Counted from the first letter of the stretch, positions 1 through 8,239 are shown. The stretch is 64,000 nucleotides of DNA from Palsa-1439 sp050015495 (GCA_050015495.1 JBEKBH010000005.1:62001-126000); one strand, 5' to 3'. The notes: generated from the sequence alone by a model not told the origin. Translations and numbers: made by a program.

Positions 1-750
1 GTACTCGGGGCGTGAGCCACAGCAATCATAGATCGGGCGAAGCTCCGCAAGTCCATCGCCGCGAACATTGATGTGGTTGGTCAATGGTTGTTCAGGAACG
101 AGTGACACAGCAATGATGCCTTTTTGCCCGGCCAGCCTGTGGAAAGAATTCTTCTTGAGCGAATCCTCGAAGCGCCTTCTCTCTTCGGCGATTCGCAATT
201 GAACCGTCCCTGTCTTCGATTGTTGATTCAGAAGACCACTCTTGATAATTTCCAAAAGCCCTGCCTTAATTTCAGACGTAAGCTTGGCTTGTACCTCAAC
301 TTTGTTAGCGTCATCTTCAGAAACTCGATAGCGAATCTGGATATTCCGATGACGTAGGTCGAAGATCTGTTCTTCTGGCCGGCCGAATTCCTCATTCATC
401 ACCAGAATGATTTGTTCCCAGGTGACGGCCTTGACGGCGTATCCGAGTTCGAGCAGCACGTTCGAATTCGGGACAGGCTTTTGCACCCGATCTACACTGG
501 GGTCAGTTTTTCCAGTAAGAGTCACATCGGCGAGGAAGACCCCACAGCTATCTATCTTGGTCAGAATTGTGTTCGCGATGTCCGCCGTGCCAGGAACATT
601 CTTCGTATCACTGTCAATTGTTAGCGAGACTCCCAGAGTGGCGTCCGCGTGGATCTCACTTATGGCATCGGCCAAAGCTTTCTCGATGAACCTGCGGTTC
701 GTGTTGTCAGGGCGATCGCTTTGCCAAGCGTAGAAAACGGTGAAGTGCAT
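1..750 (-). CDS. TIR-like nucleotide-binding protein, C-terminus outside window
   Basis: An open frame starts at ATG 750 on the minus strand and runs off the left edge without a stop (250 codons seen). An AGGTGAG ribosome site lies 7 nt upstream of the ATG. The N-terminus begins MHFTVFYAWQSD, followed by CGVFLADVT and NSNVLLELGYAVKAV, the spacing and pattern of TIR-like or nucleoside-deoxyribosyltransferase-like folds, in which the Asn/Glu loop binds a nucleotide. Such proteins often act as NAD-consuming or ligand-sensing effectors of bacterial defence; that role is inferred here. The gene is visibly more AT-rich than its neighbours (row 181-240 has 28 G/C in 60), suggesting recent transfer. 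Partners, if any, lie to the left, outside the window. Confidence 0.72.
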   Translation of the reverse strand, partial: MHFTVFYAWQSDRPDNTNRRFIEKALADAISEIHADATLGVSLTIDSDTKNVPGTADIANTILTKIDSCGVFLADVTLTGKTDPSVDRVQKPVPNSNVLLELGYAVKAVTWEQIILVMNEEFGRPEEQIFDLRHRNIQIRYRVSEDDANKVEVQAKLTSEIKAGLLEIIKSGLLNQQSKTGTVQLRIAEERRRFEDSLKKNSFHRLAGQKGIIAVSLVPEQPLTNHINVRGDGLAELRPIYDCCGSRPEY

Positions 751-820
751 AAAGTTTCTCACCTATCGCTGCGTGGTTGTACTGCCCGAAAGGTATGGAG
801 ATGTCAAGATGTGAGGTGGT

Positions 821-845
821 GGCCACGACGGAGCGTGGCCCTCCA
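821..845. repeat. Palindromic intergenic repeat, copy A
   Basis: A 25-nt unit with a 7-bp stem (GGCCACG/CGTGGCC) and a 6-nt loop. It recurs in inverted orientation at 42512-42536 with one mismatch. It lies between the TIR-like gene and the DUF2252 gene. It looks like a dispersed hairpin element of the REP/RPE type; no function is evident. Confidence 0.7.
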
Positions 846-926
846 AGGCAGACGGTCACACGCGGGGCCAAGGACTGCGCAAAAACACACGTTGGCTTTT
901 CTGGTGACGATGTGGTGTGATGGCGG

Positions 927-2300
927 TTGGAATGGAAGGGAGACCAATTGCGTAGAGGGGTGATCAAGACGGACAGGTTTGCGCCACTGAAGGAACGACG
1001 GGCGTTTGGGCAAAGCCGTCGAGACGTGGTTGGGCGGGTGGACCAGTCGGTGTGGAAGGCATCACCACGCCGGGCTGATCCGGTGTCGGCGCTGGTCGCG
1101 GCGAACCGGGGACGGCAACCCGATTTGTTGCCGATCAAATGGGCGCGGATGAATGCGTCGCCATTCGGGTTCTTTCGGGGCGCGGCGGCGTTGATGGCGG
1201 GCGATCTGGCGACGATGCTGACCACGGGTCTGGGCGTCCAACTCTGCGGGGACGCGCATGTGAAGAACCTGGGGGCGTATGCCGCGCCGGACGGGCATTT
1301 GGTTTTCGATTTGAACGATTTTGACGAGACGATCCCGGGTCCGTGGGAATGGGACGTCAAGCGGCTAGCGACGAGCCTGGTCGTGGCGGGGAGTGAGGCG
1401 GGCGGCGGGAAGCGCGACGGCGCGACGGCGGTCCGGGCGTTTGTGGAATCGTATCGCGAGTCCATGGACCGGTTTTCGTGGATGAAGGTGATCGAGTTGG
1501 CCAAATGGGAAGTGCGACGACATACCGCCAGCGGGCCGGTTCGCGCAGTATTGCAGAAAGCGGAACGGGCGACCCCCGAAGTGACCTTGAAGAAGCTGAC
1601 GGTTCGTTCACGAGGGAATGAGCGCCGGTTTCATGATCGTCCACCACTGCTGTATCATGTGCCGCGGGAAACAGCCGAGGCCGTGATCGCCTCGCTGGTT
1701 CCGTATCGCCAGACGCTCGGGATCGACCGTCAACAGGCGCTGGATGGTTATCGACCCGTGGACGTGGCGTTCAAGGTTGTCGGCACGGGCAGCGTAGGGA
1801 CGCGGGACTACGTGGTGCTGCTGTTGGGGGAGCGGCCGGATGACGCGCTGTTTCTCCAGGTGAAGGAGGAATTGCCGTCGTGTTACGCGCGGTATCTTCG
1901 CGGCGCGCCGGCGTTTCCGAACCAGGGCCGACGCGTGGCGGAAGGTCAATATCGCCTGCAAACCATCACCGACCCATTTGTCGGGTGGACGAGCATCGGG
2001 GGAAGCGATTATCTCGTGCGGCAACTGGCCGATCACAAAGCGGTGGTCGACCCGGCGGAATTGAAGGGCGCGGCGCTGATCGAGTACGGGCTCGTCTGCG
2101 GCGAGACTCTGGCGAAGGCGCACGCGCGCACGGGCGACGCGGCGGCGATCGCCGGCTATTGCGGCGGCTCGACGAAATTGGACAAGGCGATCGCACGGTT
2201 TGCGTTGGCGTACGCCGAACAAACGGAATCAGACCACGCGGCGTTGCGAGCCGCGATCAAGTCCGGCAAGCTCAAGGCGGCAGACGGGCCATGGATCTGA
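927..2300 (+). CDS. DUF2252 family protein
   Basis: 457 residues matching the DUF2252 family (COG4320), whose biochemical role is unknown. The family hallmark RMNASPFGFFRGAAALM is at about residues 74-90. It is followed by CGDAHVKNLGA (about 107-117) and FDLNDFDE (about 127-134). These resemble the GDxHxxN catalytic loop and acidic metal-binding motif of aminoglycoside-phosphotransferase-like kinases, so a small-molecule kinase is possible but unproven. The length is typical of the family. The start is uncertain: the frame opens at TTG 927, and GTG 960 is an alternative; neither has a strong ribosome site. It heads a co-directional run with the HAD phosphatase and cutA, separated from them by a 109-nt gap containing hairpins. 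Confidence 0.85.
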   Translation: MEWKGDQLRRGVIKTDRFAPLKERRAFGQSRRDVVGRVDQSVWKASPRRADPVSALVAANRGRQPDLLPIKWARMNASPFGFFRGAAALMAGDLATMLTTGLGVQLCGDAHVKNLGAYAAPDGHLVFDLNDFDETIPGPWEWDVKRLATSLVVAGSEAGGGKRDGATAVRAFVESYRESMDRFSWMKVIELAKWEVRRHTASGPVRAVLQKAERATPEVTLKKLTVRSRGNERRFHDRPPLLYHVPRETAEAVIASLVPYRQTLGIDRQQALDGYRPVDVAFKVVGTGSVGTRDYVVLLLGERPDDALFLQVKEELPSCYARYLRGAPAFPNQGRRVAEGQYRLQTITDPFVGWTSIGGSDYLVRQLADHKAVVDPAELKGAALIEYGLVCGETLAKAHARTGDAAAIAGYCGGSTKLDKAIARFALAYAEQTESDHAALRAAIKSGKLKAADGPWI

Positions 2301-2327
2301 GGCGGGCCAATGCGGGGTGCGTTCTGA

Positions 2328-2348
2328 CCGCGAAAAGGTTTCGCGGCT
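2328..2348 (+). repeat. Hairpin downstream of the DUF2252 gene
   Basis: CCGCGAAA and TTTCGCGG form a perfect 8-bp stem with a 3-nt loop (2328-2346). A second short stem, CGGCT/AGCCG, overlaps its right side. There is no T-run, so a classical intrinsic terminator is not supported. It may be a processing or attenuation structure, or a repeat unit. Confidence 0.5.
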
Positions 2349-2409
2349 ACAAAAGCCGTCTTCTTCCGCATTGGCATTTCCGTCCGGATGTGTTGTTATC
2401 GCGGTTCCC

Positions 2410-2994
2410 ATGAAGATTCGGGGCGTCATATTTGACATGGACGGGACGATCACGGAGCCATTCTTTGATTTTGTGAAGATCAAGCAGGAGGCGGGGATCG
2501 GCGACGTCGATATGCTGGACTATCTGGCCAAGGCGTCGGCTCCCGAGCGTGCGCGGCTGCAGGCGATCATGACGAAGTTCGAGGACGCGGGCGTGGTGGG
2601 AGCCAAGCTGAACCAGGGCGCGCGGGAATTGTTGGACGATCTCGCCCGGCGCGGGATGCCGACGGCGCTGTTGACCCGCAACACGCGCCGGTCCGTGGAC
2701 GGTGTGTGCCGGAAATTGAACCTGAAGTTCGATATCGTTGTCACAAGGGAGGACGGTCCGTACAAGCCGGCGCCGGAACCGATTTGGGAGATCGCCAAGC
2801 GTTGGGGCGCGAAGCCCGGCGAAGTGCTGATGGTCGGCGACTACAAGTGGGACGTGCTGTGCGCGAAGAACGCGGGCGCGCCGTGCGCGTTGCTGGCAAA
2901 CGGGGACGAGGATGCCGAATGGGCCAAGAGCGCGGACCACGTCATTACGAGGTTGATCGACGTGATCGAGATAATCGAAGGGAAACGCCGATGA
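2410..2994 (+). CDS. HAD-superfamily phosphatase (phosphoglycolate-phosphatase-like)
   Basis: 194 residues with all four HAD motifs: FDMDGT (nucleophile and acid Asp near residues 9 and 11), LLTRNT (motif II), the Lys of YKPAPEP (motif III) and VGDYKWD (motif IV). A helical cap between motifs I and II indicates subfamily IA, which includes phosphoglycolate phosphatases and pyrimidine 5'-nucleotidases. The substrate cannot be read from sequence. The frame opens further upstream, but the family alignment begins at ATG 2410 (MKIRGVIFDMDGT), so that start is used. Its TGA overlaps the ATG of cutA by 4 nt, implying translational coupling. A cytoplasmic enzyme. Confidence 0.9.
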   Translation: MKIRGVIFDMDGTITEPFFDFVKIKQEAGIGDVDMLDYLAKASAPERARLQAIMTKFEDAGVVGAKLNQGARELLDDLARRGMPTALLTRNTRRSVDGVCRKLNLKFDIVVTREDGPYKPAPEPIWEIAKRWGAKPGEVLMVGDYKWDVLCAKNAGAPCALLANGDEDAEWAKSADHVITRLIDVIEIIEGKRR

Positions 2995-3308
2995 CAAATG
3001 CCGTGGTGGGGTTGGTAACGTGTTCGTCGCGCGCGGAAGCGCGAAGAGTCGCCAGGGCCGTGCTGACAAAAAAGCTGGCGGCGTGCGTGAACATTGTGGG
3101 CGGACTGGAATCGCATTATTGGTGGCGGGGCAAACTGGAAAGCGCGCGCGAATGCCTGCTGCTGATCAAGGCGACTCGTGCGCGAACGCGTGCCATTGCC
3201 GGGGCCGTCAAGGCGGCGCACAGCTACAAGGTGCCGGAGGTGATATTTTTGCCGGTGGTGGCGGGGGAACGAAACTATCTCAAATGGGTGGGAGCATCAG
3301 CGAAATGA
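2991..3308 (+). CDS. cutA: Divalent cation tolerance protein CutA
   Basis: 105 residues, the normal CutA1 size. Family signatures include VGLVTCSSRAEARRVARAVL near the N-terminus, KLAACVNIVGGLESHYWWRGK, the central ECLLLIKA strand and the terminal YLKWVGAS segment. CutA1 forms a very stable PII-like trimer; a link to copper tolerance is known in E. coli, but its biochemical role is unsettled. ATG 2991 overlaps the HAD stop and its own TGA overlaps the next ATG (3305), so it is embedded in a translationally coupled trio. Confidence 0.95.
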   Translation: MTNAVVGLVTCSSRAEARRVARAVLTKKLAACVNIVGGLESHYWWRGKLESARECLLLIKATRARTRAIAGAVKAAHSYKVPEVIFLPVVAGERNYLKWVGASAK

Positions 3309-4588
3309 ATTGTGTCATGTTAACCACATCGGAAACGACAGAGACCCCTCGACAAGCTCGGGGTGACAAACGGTGGATTGCAGCGGCCATTTTGATTTTG
3401 TGCACTGTTGTTGTGGCCCGGGCTGACCAGGTCGATGACCTGATCAAACAACTCGGCAGCACGAACGACGAAGACCGGGCGGAGGCGGCGGACGCCCTGT
3501 CGCACGTTGGCGGGGCGCGGGCCGTGAAGGAATTTCGGGAGATGTTGACGTCGTCGAGCGCGGAACGGCGACAGGTCGCGGTGGTGGGATTGTTGCAGGT
3601 GAGCGATGCCGACGAGGATTTGCAACGCGTGCGCGGCTGTTTGAAGGACGAGAATTCGACGGTGCGATGGTCGGCGGTGCTGGCGCTGCAGGCCAGCGGA
3701 CGCGCCGAGGCGATTCCGTGGTTGGAGGAGGTCGAGAAGTCGGATGCAGCGGATTCGGTGCGGGAAGCGGCGACCGAGGCGTTGACGAAGCTGCGCTCGG
3801 GCATCCACTGGGTGCGGTCGATGTCGGAGGCGAAGGAGAAGGCGCGGCAATTGAAGAACCCGATACTGGCGTACGTGTTTCTGCGGGATTCGGATTACTG
3901 CCAGAAGCTCGAGGAAGGAGTGCTGGCGGACAAATCGGTGCTGGCGGCGGCGGAGGAATTCGTGTGTGTGCGCATCGATGCCGGCAAAGATGCGGACGAA
4001 ACGCGTCAACTGGATGTGCGCGGCGCGCCGACGATCCTGTTCCTCGATGGGCAGGGCAACGAGATGTCACGGGTGGCCGGATTGGTGGACAAGGACCAGT
4101 TGTTGACGAAACTGAGCGACGCCAAGCGCAGCAAGCTGACCTTCCGCGAGGCGCGTCGGCTGGCCATGCAGAATCCGGCGGACGTGCAGGCGAATTGGAA
4201 GGTGGCGGAGACGTATTTGGAAGAGGGGAATGAGGAGTTGGCGGAGCCGCATCTGCGGAATGTGATCGCGCACGACGAGGAGAACCAATACGGTTACACG
4301 GACAAGGCGATGTTCGCGCTCGGGTTCGCGCTCGGCAAGCGCGGCGAGTACGGGCAGGCGGCGTACAGCTTCGAGAAACTGCTGGAGCGATGGCCGGATT
4401 ACAAGGACAAGGACAAGGCGCTGTATTGCCTGGGGTTGAGCCAGTTGGCGGTCGGACAGAAGGACAAGGGGCGCGCCCGGCTGGAGCAATTGGTGAGCGA
4501 GTTTCCGAACAGTTCGACCGCGGCGAGCGCCCAGGCCGCATTGGACAAGCTCAGGAGAAGGGAGGAGAAGGATGAAGCGGGCCATTGA
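3305..4588 (+). CDS. Exported HEAT-repeat / thioredoxin-fold / TPR protein
   Basis: 427 residues. A roughly 23-residue polar extension precedes a hydrophobic segment (WIAAAILILCTVVVARA), so it is predicted exported or membrane-tethered. About residues 40-165 are HEAT-like helical repeats. About 175-285 form a thioredoxin-like fold of the thioredoxin_7/DUF255 type, where the usual WCxxC is reduced to DSDYCQK with a single Cys and a cis-Pro segment GAPTILF. The C-terminal 130 residues are TPR-like. Without the CxxC pair classical disulfide exchange is unlikely; a scaffold or single-Cys role is more plausible. ATG 3305 overlaps the cutA stop. Residues about 9-23 are encoded by a dispersed repeat (3331-3373). 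Confidence 0.8.
   Translation: MNCVMLTTSETTETPRQARGDKRWIAAAILILCTVVVARADQVDDLIKQLGSTNDEDRAEAADALSHVGGARAVKEFREMLTSSSAERRQVAVVGLLQVSDADEDLQRVRGCLKDENSTVRWSAVLALQASGRAEAIPWLEEVEKSDAADSVREAATEALTKLRSGIHWVRSMSEAKEKARQLKNPILAYVFLRDSDYCQKLEEGVLADKSVLAAAEEFVCVRIDAGKDADETRQLDVRGAPTILFLDGQGNEMSRVAGLVDKDQLLTKLSDAKRSKLTFREARRLAMQNPADVQANWKVAETYLEEGNEELAEPHLRNVIAHDEENQYGYTDKAMFALGFALGKRGEYGQAAYSFEKLLERWPDYKDKDKALYCLGLSQLAVGQKDKGRARLEQLVSEFPNSSTAASAQAALDKLRRREEKDEAGH
3331..3373 (+). repeat. Dispersed repeat, copy inside a coding region
   Basis: A 43-nt stretch containing GGAAACGACAGAGACCC and a CTCGACAAGCTCGGGG-type palindrome. It matches, with about six mismatches, the reverse complement of 43208-43250 in the repeat-rich intergenic region. 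Here it lies within the start of the HEAT/thioredoxin/TPR gene. Confidence 0.75.
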
Positions 4589-5567
4589 AGCAGTTGTGGT
4601 TGCGGCACTGGTCGCGACATGGCCGGTGACCGTGGCGAGGGCGCAGGACGGTTCCGCGCCGGACAAGGGCGCTGTGGCCGAAGCCAGCAAGTTTTTTGAG
4701 CGCGGCAACAAATTCGTCGAAGGCGGCTCGTTGACGCGGGCGAAGCAGGAGTACGAAAAGGCATTGAAGATTTACCCGAAGTACCTCGATGCGCTCTACA
4801 ATCTGGCCATTACCTGCGAGCGGCTCGGCCAGAAGGGGGAGGCCATCGATGATTACAAGCGGTATCTCGACATCAAGGGAAACGATCCGGACGCCTGGAC
4901 GCAGTTGGGACTGTTGTACGACGACGTCGGCAGCCAGAACGAGGCGCGCCACGCCTACGAGAAGGCGTTGGAGGCCGACCCGAAATTTGGCCGGGCGCAC
5001 CACAATCTCGGCGTGTTGTTGAAGGAGGAGGGGGACCTGAAGGGGGCGGAGATGCATCTGGCCACATTTGTGAAGCTCGAAGAGGAGGCGGGTCGGCAGG
5101 ATGGGGACGCCTACTACAGCCTGGGCATTCTGTACCTTCAAGAGTTGCGCGACAAAGAAGCCAAGGCCACCATCCAGAAGGCACTCGATATCGACCCGAG
5201 TGTCCCCTATTTCAACAATGCCATGGGGGACATCTATCTTTTTGAAAAGCGGCCCGACCTGTCGATTGTCTGCTACCAGAAGGCCATCGAAAAGGACCCG
5301 AAATACGCCCCAGCGTACAGCGGTCTCGGGGATGCGTATGCCCAGATGAAAGACCATGATAAAGCCCTGGGCTCGTACCACAAGGCGCTGGAATTACGTC
5401 CCGACTACGCGTTGGTGTACTACAAACTCGGTCTGCTCGATGAGGACACGAATCCGTCCGAGGCGATAAAACAGTTTGAAAAGTACCTGGAATCTGGTAA
5501 AACCCCCGAGTACCGCGACGAGGTCGCCGCGAAGATTGAAGCACTAAAACTCACACTCAAGCGTTAA
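4572..5567 (+). CDS. Exported TPR-repeat protein
   Basis: 331 residues. A clear signal peptide (MKRAIEAVVVAALVATWPVTVARAQ) is followed by about eight consecutive 34-residue TPR units, with recurring A-Y-x-x-L-G and A-L-x-x-x-P positions, to the C-terminus. No catalytic domain is present. TPR arrays act as protein-binding scaffolds; in the periplasm they often serve cell-envelope assembly. The start overlaps the preceding TPR-ended gene by 17 nt, so the two are probably co-translated and may work as one complex. The partner is unknown. Confidence 0.88.
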   Translation: MKRAIEAVVVAALVATWPVTVARAQDGSAPDKGAVAEASKFFERGNKFVEGGSLTRAKQEYEKALKIYPKYLDALYNLAITCERLGQKGEAIDDYKRYLDIKGNDPDAWTQLGLLYDDVGSQNEARHAYEKALEADPKFGRAHHNLGVLLKEEGDLKGAEMHLATFVKLEEEAGRQDGDAYYSLGILYLQELRDKEAKATIQKALDIDPSVPYFNNAMGDIYLFEKRPDLSIVCYQKAIEKDPKYAPAYSGLGDAYAQMKDHDKALGSYHKALELRPDYALVYYKLGLLDEDTNPSEAIKQFEKYLESGKTPEYRDEVAAKIEALKLTLKR

Positions 5568-5581
5568 CTCAGGAAGTCACC

Positions 5582-5734
5582 ATGTCACAACATCGCAGTC
5601 TCAAGGGAGCCAGCAAAATTCAGGCGCGCCGCAATGTCCTGAAGCGATTTGAGCGCGTCGAAGTGCTTAAAAAACAGGGTCGCTGGAAAGACGGCCAGCG
5701 GGTCTTTGGCCTGCCAAAGACGAAACCGGAGTAA
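5582..5734 (+). CDS. Small basic protein (Chlamydiae/Verrucomicrobia family)
   Basis: 50 residues starting MSQHRSLKGASKIQARRNVL and ending GLPKTKPE, very rich in Lys/Arg. It closely matches the small basic protein family recorded (from memory, TIGR04137) only in Chlamydiae, Verrucomicrobia and relatives. That family is suspected to act at the ribosome but has no assigned function. An AGGAAG ribosome site lies just upstream of ATG 5582. The next gene, 13 nt downstream, is an rRNA pseudouridine synthase, in line with a ribosome-linked role. It is the best taxonomic marker in the window. Confidence 0.88.
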   Translation: MSQHRSLKGASKIQARRNVLKRFERVEVLKKQGRWKDGQRVFGLPKTKPE

Positions 5735-5747
5735 TCGCCCCGACCCC

Positions 5748-6479
5748 GTGCTCGTCCGCCTGCAAAAGTATCTTGCGGAAGCGGGCTTGGCTTCCCGACG
5801 CCGTTGCGAGCAACTCATCGAGGACGGCCGCGTTTCGGTCAACGGTCAGCCGGTTTGTTTGCTCGGGACGAAAGTCGACTCGGAGCGCGACGCCGTGGCC
5901 GTGGACGGCAAGACGGTCGTCATCGAGCGGAAGGTATACATCGCGCTCAACAAGCCCGCGGGGTTCCTGTGCACCAATCACGACACACACCATCGCCAAC
6001 GCGCCGTCGACTTGCTCCCGCGGACACTGCCCCGGCTGTACACCGTGGGACGGCTGGACAAGGACACCGAAGGCCTGTTGTTTCTCACGAATGACGGCAC
6101 TTTTAGCTTGCGGCTGACTCACCCGCGTTACAAGATGAGCAAGACCTATCTGGTGGAGGTCGAGGGGGAATTGACCAGCGCTGAGATTGCGCGCCTGCTG
6201 AAGGGGATTCGTAGCGACGGCGAGATGTTGCACGCCGACAAGATTTTCCAGGTGCGCTCGCAGAAGAACACCACCGAACTGCGGCTGGTTCTCAGCGAGG
6301 GAAAGAAGCGACAAATTCGCCGGATGATGGCGGTCGTCGGCCATCCCGTGAAGCGGCTCGTGCGGCTTGCGGTTGGCCCGGTCGAATTGGGGGATCTGAC
6401 AACATCACAATGGAGGCATTTGACTCATGAGGAAGTATACAAACTTATGCAATTTTCACCGTCGGCTTTTCGCGCTTAG
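5748..6479 (+). CDS. rluB: rRNA pseudouridine synthase, RsuA/RluB family
   Basis: 243 residues from GTG 5748, the point where family similarity begins. An S4 RNA-binding domain (RLQKYLAEAGLASRRRCEQL) is followed by the catalytic domain with GRLDKDTEGLLFLTNDG, which carries the catalytic Asp, and the late motif EGKKRQIRRMM. Such enzymes isomerise a uridine in 23S (RluB) or 16S (RsuA) rRNA; the HxxxxRRM-like tail and S4 domain favour RluB, but the exact target is inferred. Its last 53 nt overlap the start of the SH3 gene, so start and stop selection of both should be treated together. Confidence 0.88.
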   Translation: MLVRLQKYLAEAGLASRRRCEQLIEDGRVSVNGQPVCLLGTKVDSERDAVAVDGKTVVIERKVYIALNKPAGFLCTNHDTHHRQRAVDLLPRTLPRLYTVGRLDKDTEGLLFLTNDGTFSLRLTHPRYKMSKTYLVEVEGELTSAEIARLLKGIRSDGEMLHADKIFQVRSQKNTTELRLVLSEGKKRQIRRMMAVVGHPVKRLVRLAVGPVELGDLTTSQWRHLTHEEVYKLMQFSPSAFRA

Positions 6480-7335
6480 CGCGGTTCTGGTGTGCGCCTT
6501 ATTCTCGGGTGCGGCAACCAGCCGCGCCGATTCCGGAGGAGTTGTGACAGCGACGGCCGCTCCGACCGATGTGGTTGGCCGGGGCACGGTCAAGGGCGAG
6601 CACAGCAATGTGCGCTCCCGCCCGACTCTGCATTCCGAGGTCATCACCCAGCTTCACAAGGGCGAAACCGTGGACGTGCTCGAACACAGGACGGTGACCG
6701 AACACGAGAAATCGATGGACTGGTTGCGCATTGCGTTACCGGAAACAGCCAAGTGCTACGTCAGCGCCAAGCACGTGGTGGACGATGCCGCGGATGTCGA
6801 CAACTTGAACGTGCGTTGCGGCCCCGGGTCGAGTTACCGGGACCTCGGCAAGTTGGCGAAGGGCACGAAGGTGGAAGTCGTCCAAAAGAAGGGTGACTGG
6901 GCCCAGATCAAACCGACAGCAGATTGCAGCGGCTGGATCGCCGCGGAGTTGGTGGAGGTGCAAGCGGCACCGGCTCCGGCTGCCCCGCCCGAACCCGCGC
7001 CGTCGGCGAACTCCGGTCAGATTTTGACGCCGCCCGTTGCGGCCCCGGCCGGGCCGTCGGTGAGCGTCGTCAATACGGACCCGGATGTGATCGTGACCTA
7101 TGCGGTCAAGGATGGGTATTTGGATTCCGTGACCGAGTCAAACGCGCCCGCGGCCTTCGAGCTGCGAACCCCGGAGGCGGATCGGCTGAGCTTTCGCGTG
7201 GCGTATCTGGAAGCGCCAGGGTTGAATCTGACGAAGTACGAGGGCAAACATATTCGTCTCGTCGGGACCCAGCGCTGGCATAAGGGCGACCGGTATCCGG
7301 TGATCAGCGTCGAACGCATCGACATGGTTTGGTAG
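6427..7335 (+). CDS. Exported protein with two bacterial SH3 domains
   Basis: 302 residues. A signal peptide (RRLFALSAVLVCALFSGAATSRA) leads to two SH3b-type domains: about 55-115 (GEHSNVRSRPTLHSEVITQL) and about 118-175 (DNLNVRCGPGSSYRDLGKL). A Pro/Ala-rich linker (about 180-205) and a C-terminal beta-rich segment follow, which resembles no enzyme I know. Bacterial SH3 domains usually bind peptidoglycan or peptides, so a periplasmic wall-associated role is likely. The start overlaps the end of the pseudouridine synthase by 53 nt; the signal peptide begins at this ATG, which supports it. Confidence 0.83.
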   Translation: MRKYTNLCNFHRRLFALSAVLVCALFSGAATSRADSGGVVTATAAPTDVVGRGTVKGEHSNVRSRPTLHSEVITQLHKGETVDVLEHRTVTEHEKSMDWLRIALPETAKCYVSAKHVVDDAADVDNLNVRCGPGSSYRDLGKLAKGTKVEVVQKKGDWAQIKPTADCSGWIAAELVEVQAAPAPAAPPEPAPSANSGQILTPPVAAPAGPSVSVVNTDPDVIVTYAVKDGYLDSVTESNAPAAFELRTPEADRLSFRVAYLEAPGLNLTKYEGKHIRLVGTQRWHKGDRYPVISVERIDMVW

Positions 7336-7345
7336 TCGTGGCGCG

Positions 7346-8239
7346 ATGCCTGCAACACTTATTGACGGCAAGGCCATCGCGGAGCAGATTAACGCCGAAA
7401 CCGTCGTCGAAATCGCGCGGCTGAGGAACCAACATCGTGTCACTCCCGGCTTGGCGGTGATTCTGGTCGGTGAGAATCCTGCCAGCGCCACGTACGTGTC
7501 GATGAAAGACAAGATGTGCGCCCGACTCGGGATGCGTTCGGAGCGCGTCAATCTTCCCGCGTCCACTCGCGAAAGCGAGTTGCTGGCCAGCATCAACCGC
7601 CTTAATCTCCAGCCGGACATTCACGGCATCCTGGTCCAATCGCCGCTACCGCCGCAGATTTCGGAGGAGAGGATCTTCGCCGCCATCAGTCCCGCCAAGG
7701 ATGTCGATGGATTTCATCCATTGAATGTTGGCAAGCTTGCGATCGGCGACCCGACCGGCTTTGTTCCATGCACGCCCGCCGGAGTCCATGAGCTTCTCAT
7801 TCGCAGCGGCGTCGCGATTGAGGGAACCCACGTGGTGGTGCTCGGTCGGAGCCGGATTGTCGGTCGCCCCGTCTCACTGATTTTGTCGCAGAAGGCGGCG
7901 CACGCGAATGCGACGGTCACCGTCTGCCATTCCCGGAGCAGGAATCTCGCGAAGATCTGTCGATCCGCTGATATTCTCGTTGCGGCAATTGGCGCCCCCC
8001 GATTCGTAAAGGCCGACATGGTGCGTGACGGTGCCGTGGTGATTGACGTGGGCATCAATCGCATAGTGGACAAGGCGTCCGACAAGGGTTATCGAATCGT
8101 CGGTGATGTGGATTTTGATGCGGTCTCACAGAACGCGTCACTCATTACGCCAGTGCCCGGTGGCGTCGGCCCAATGACCATCGCCATGCTTATGCGCAAT
8201 ACGGTGCGCGCCGCCCGAATGCAGCACGGTGTCTCCTGA
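7346..8239 (+). CDS. folD: Methylenetetrahydrofolate dehydrogenase/cyclohydrolase FolD
   Basis: 297 residues, normal length. It interconverts 5,10-methylene-, methenyl- and 10-formyl-tetrahydrofolate with NADP, feeding purine and fMet synthesis. Visible signatures are LVGENPASATYVSMKDKMC, with the catalytic Lys in the Y-V-x-x-K motif, HGILVQSPLP, and the dinucleotide-binding VVLGRSRIVGRPVS with the end motif TPVPGGVGPMT. It follows the SH3 gene by 10 nt and overlaps the next gene by 11 nt. A cytoplasmic homodimer by family knowledge. Confidence 0.96.
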   Translation: MPATLIDGKAIAEQINAETVVEIARLRNQHRVTPGLAVILVGENPASATYVSMKDKMCARLGMRSERVNLPASTRESELLASINRLNLQPDIHGILVQSPLPPQISEERIFAAISPAKDVDGFHPLNVGKLAIGDPTGFVPCTPAGVHELLIRSGVAIEGTHVVVLGRSRIVGRPVSLILSQKAAHANATVTVCHSRSRNLAKICRSADILVAAIGAPRFVKADMVRDGAVVIDVGINRIVDKASDKGYRIVGDVDFDAVSQNASLITPVPGGVGPMTIAMLMRNTVRAARMQHGVS

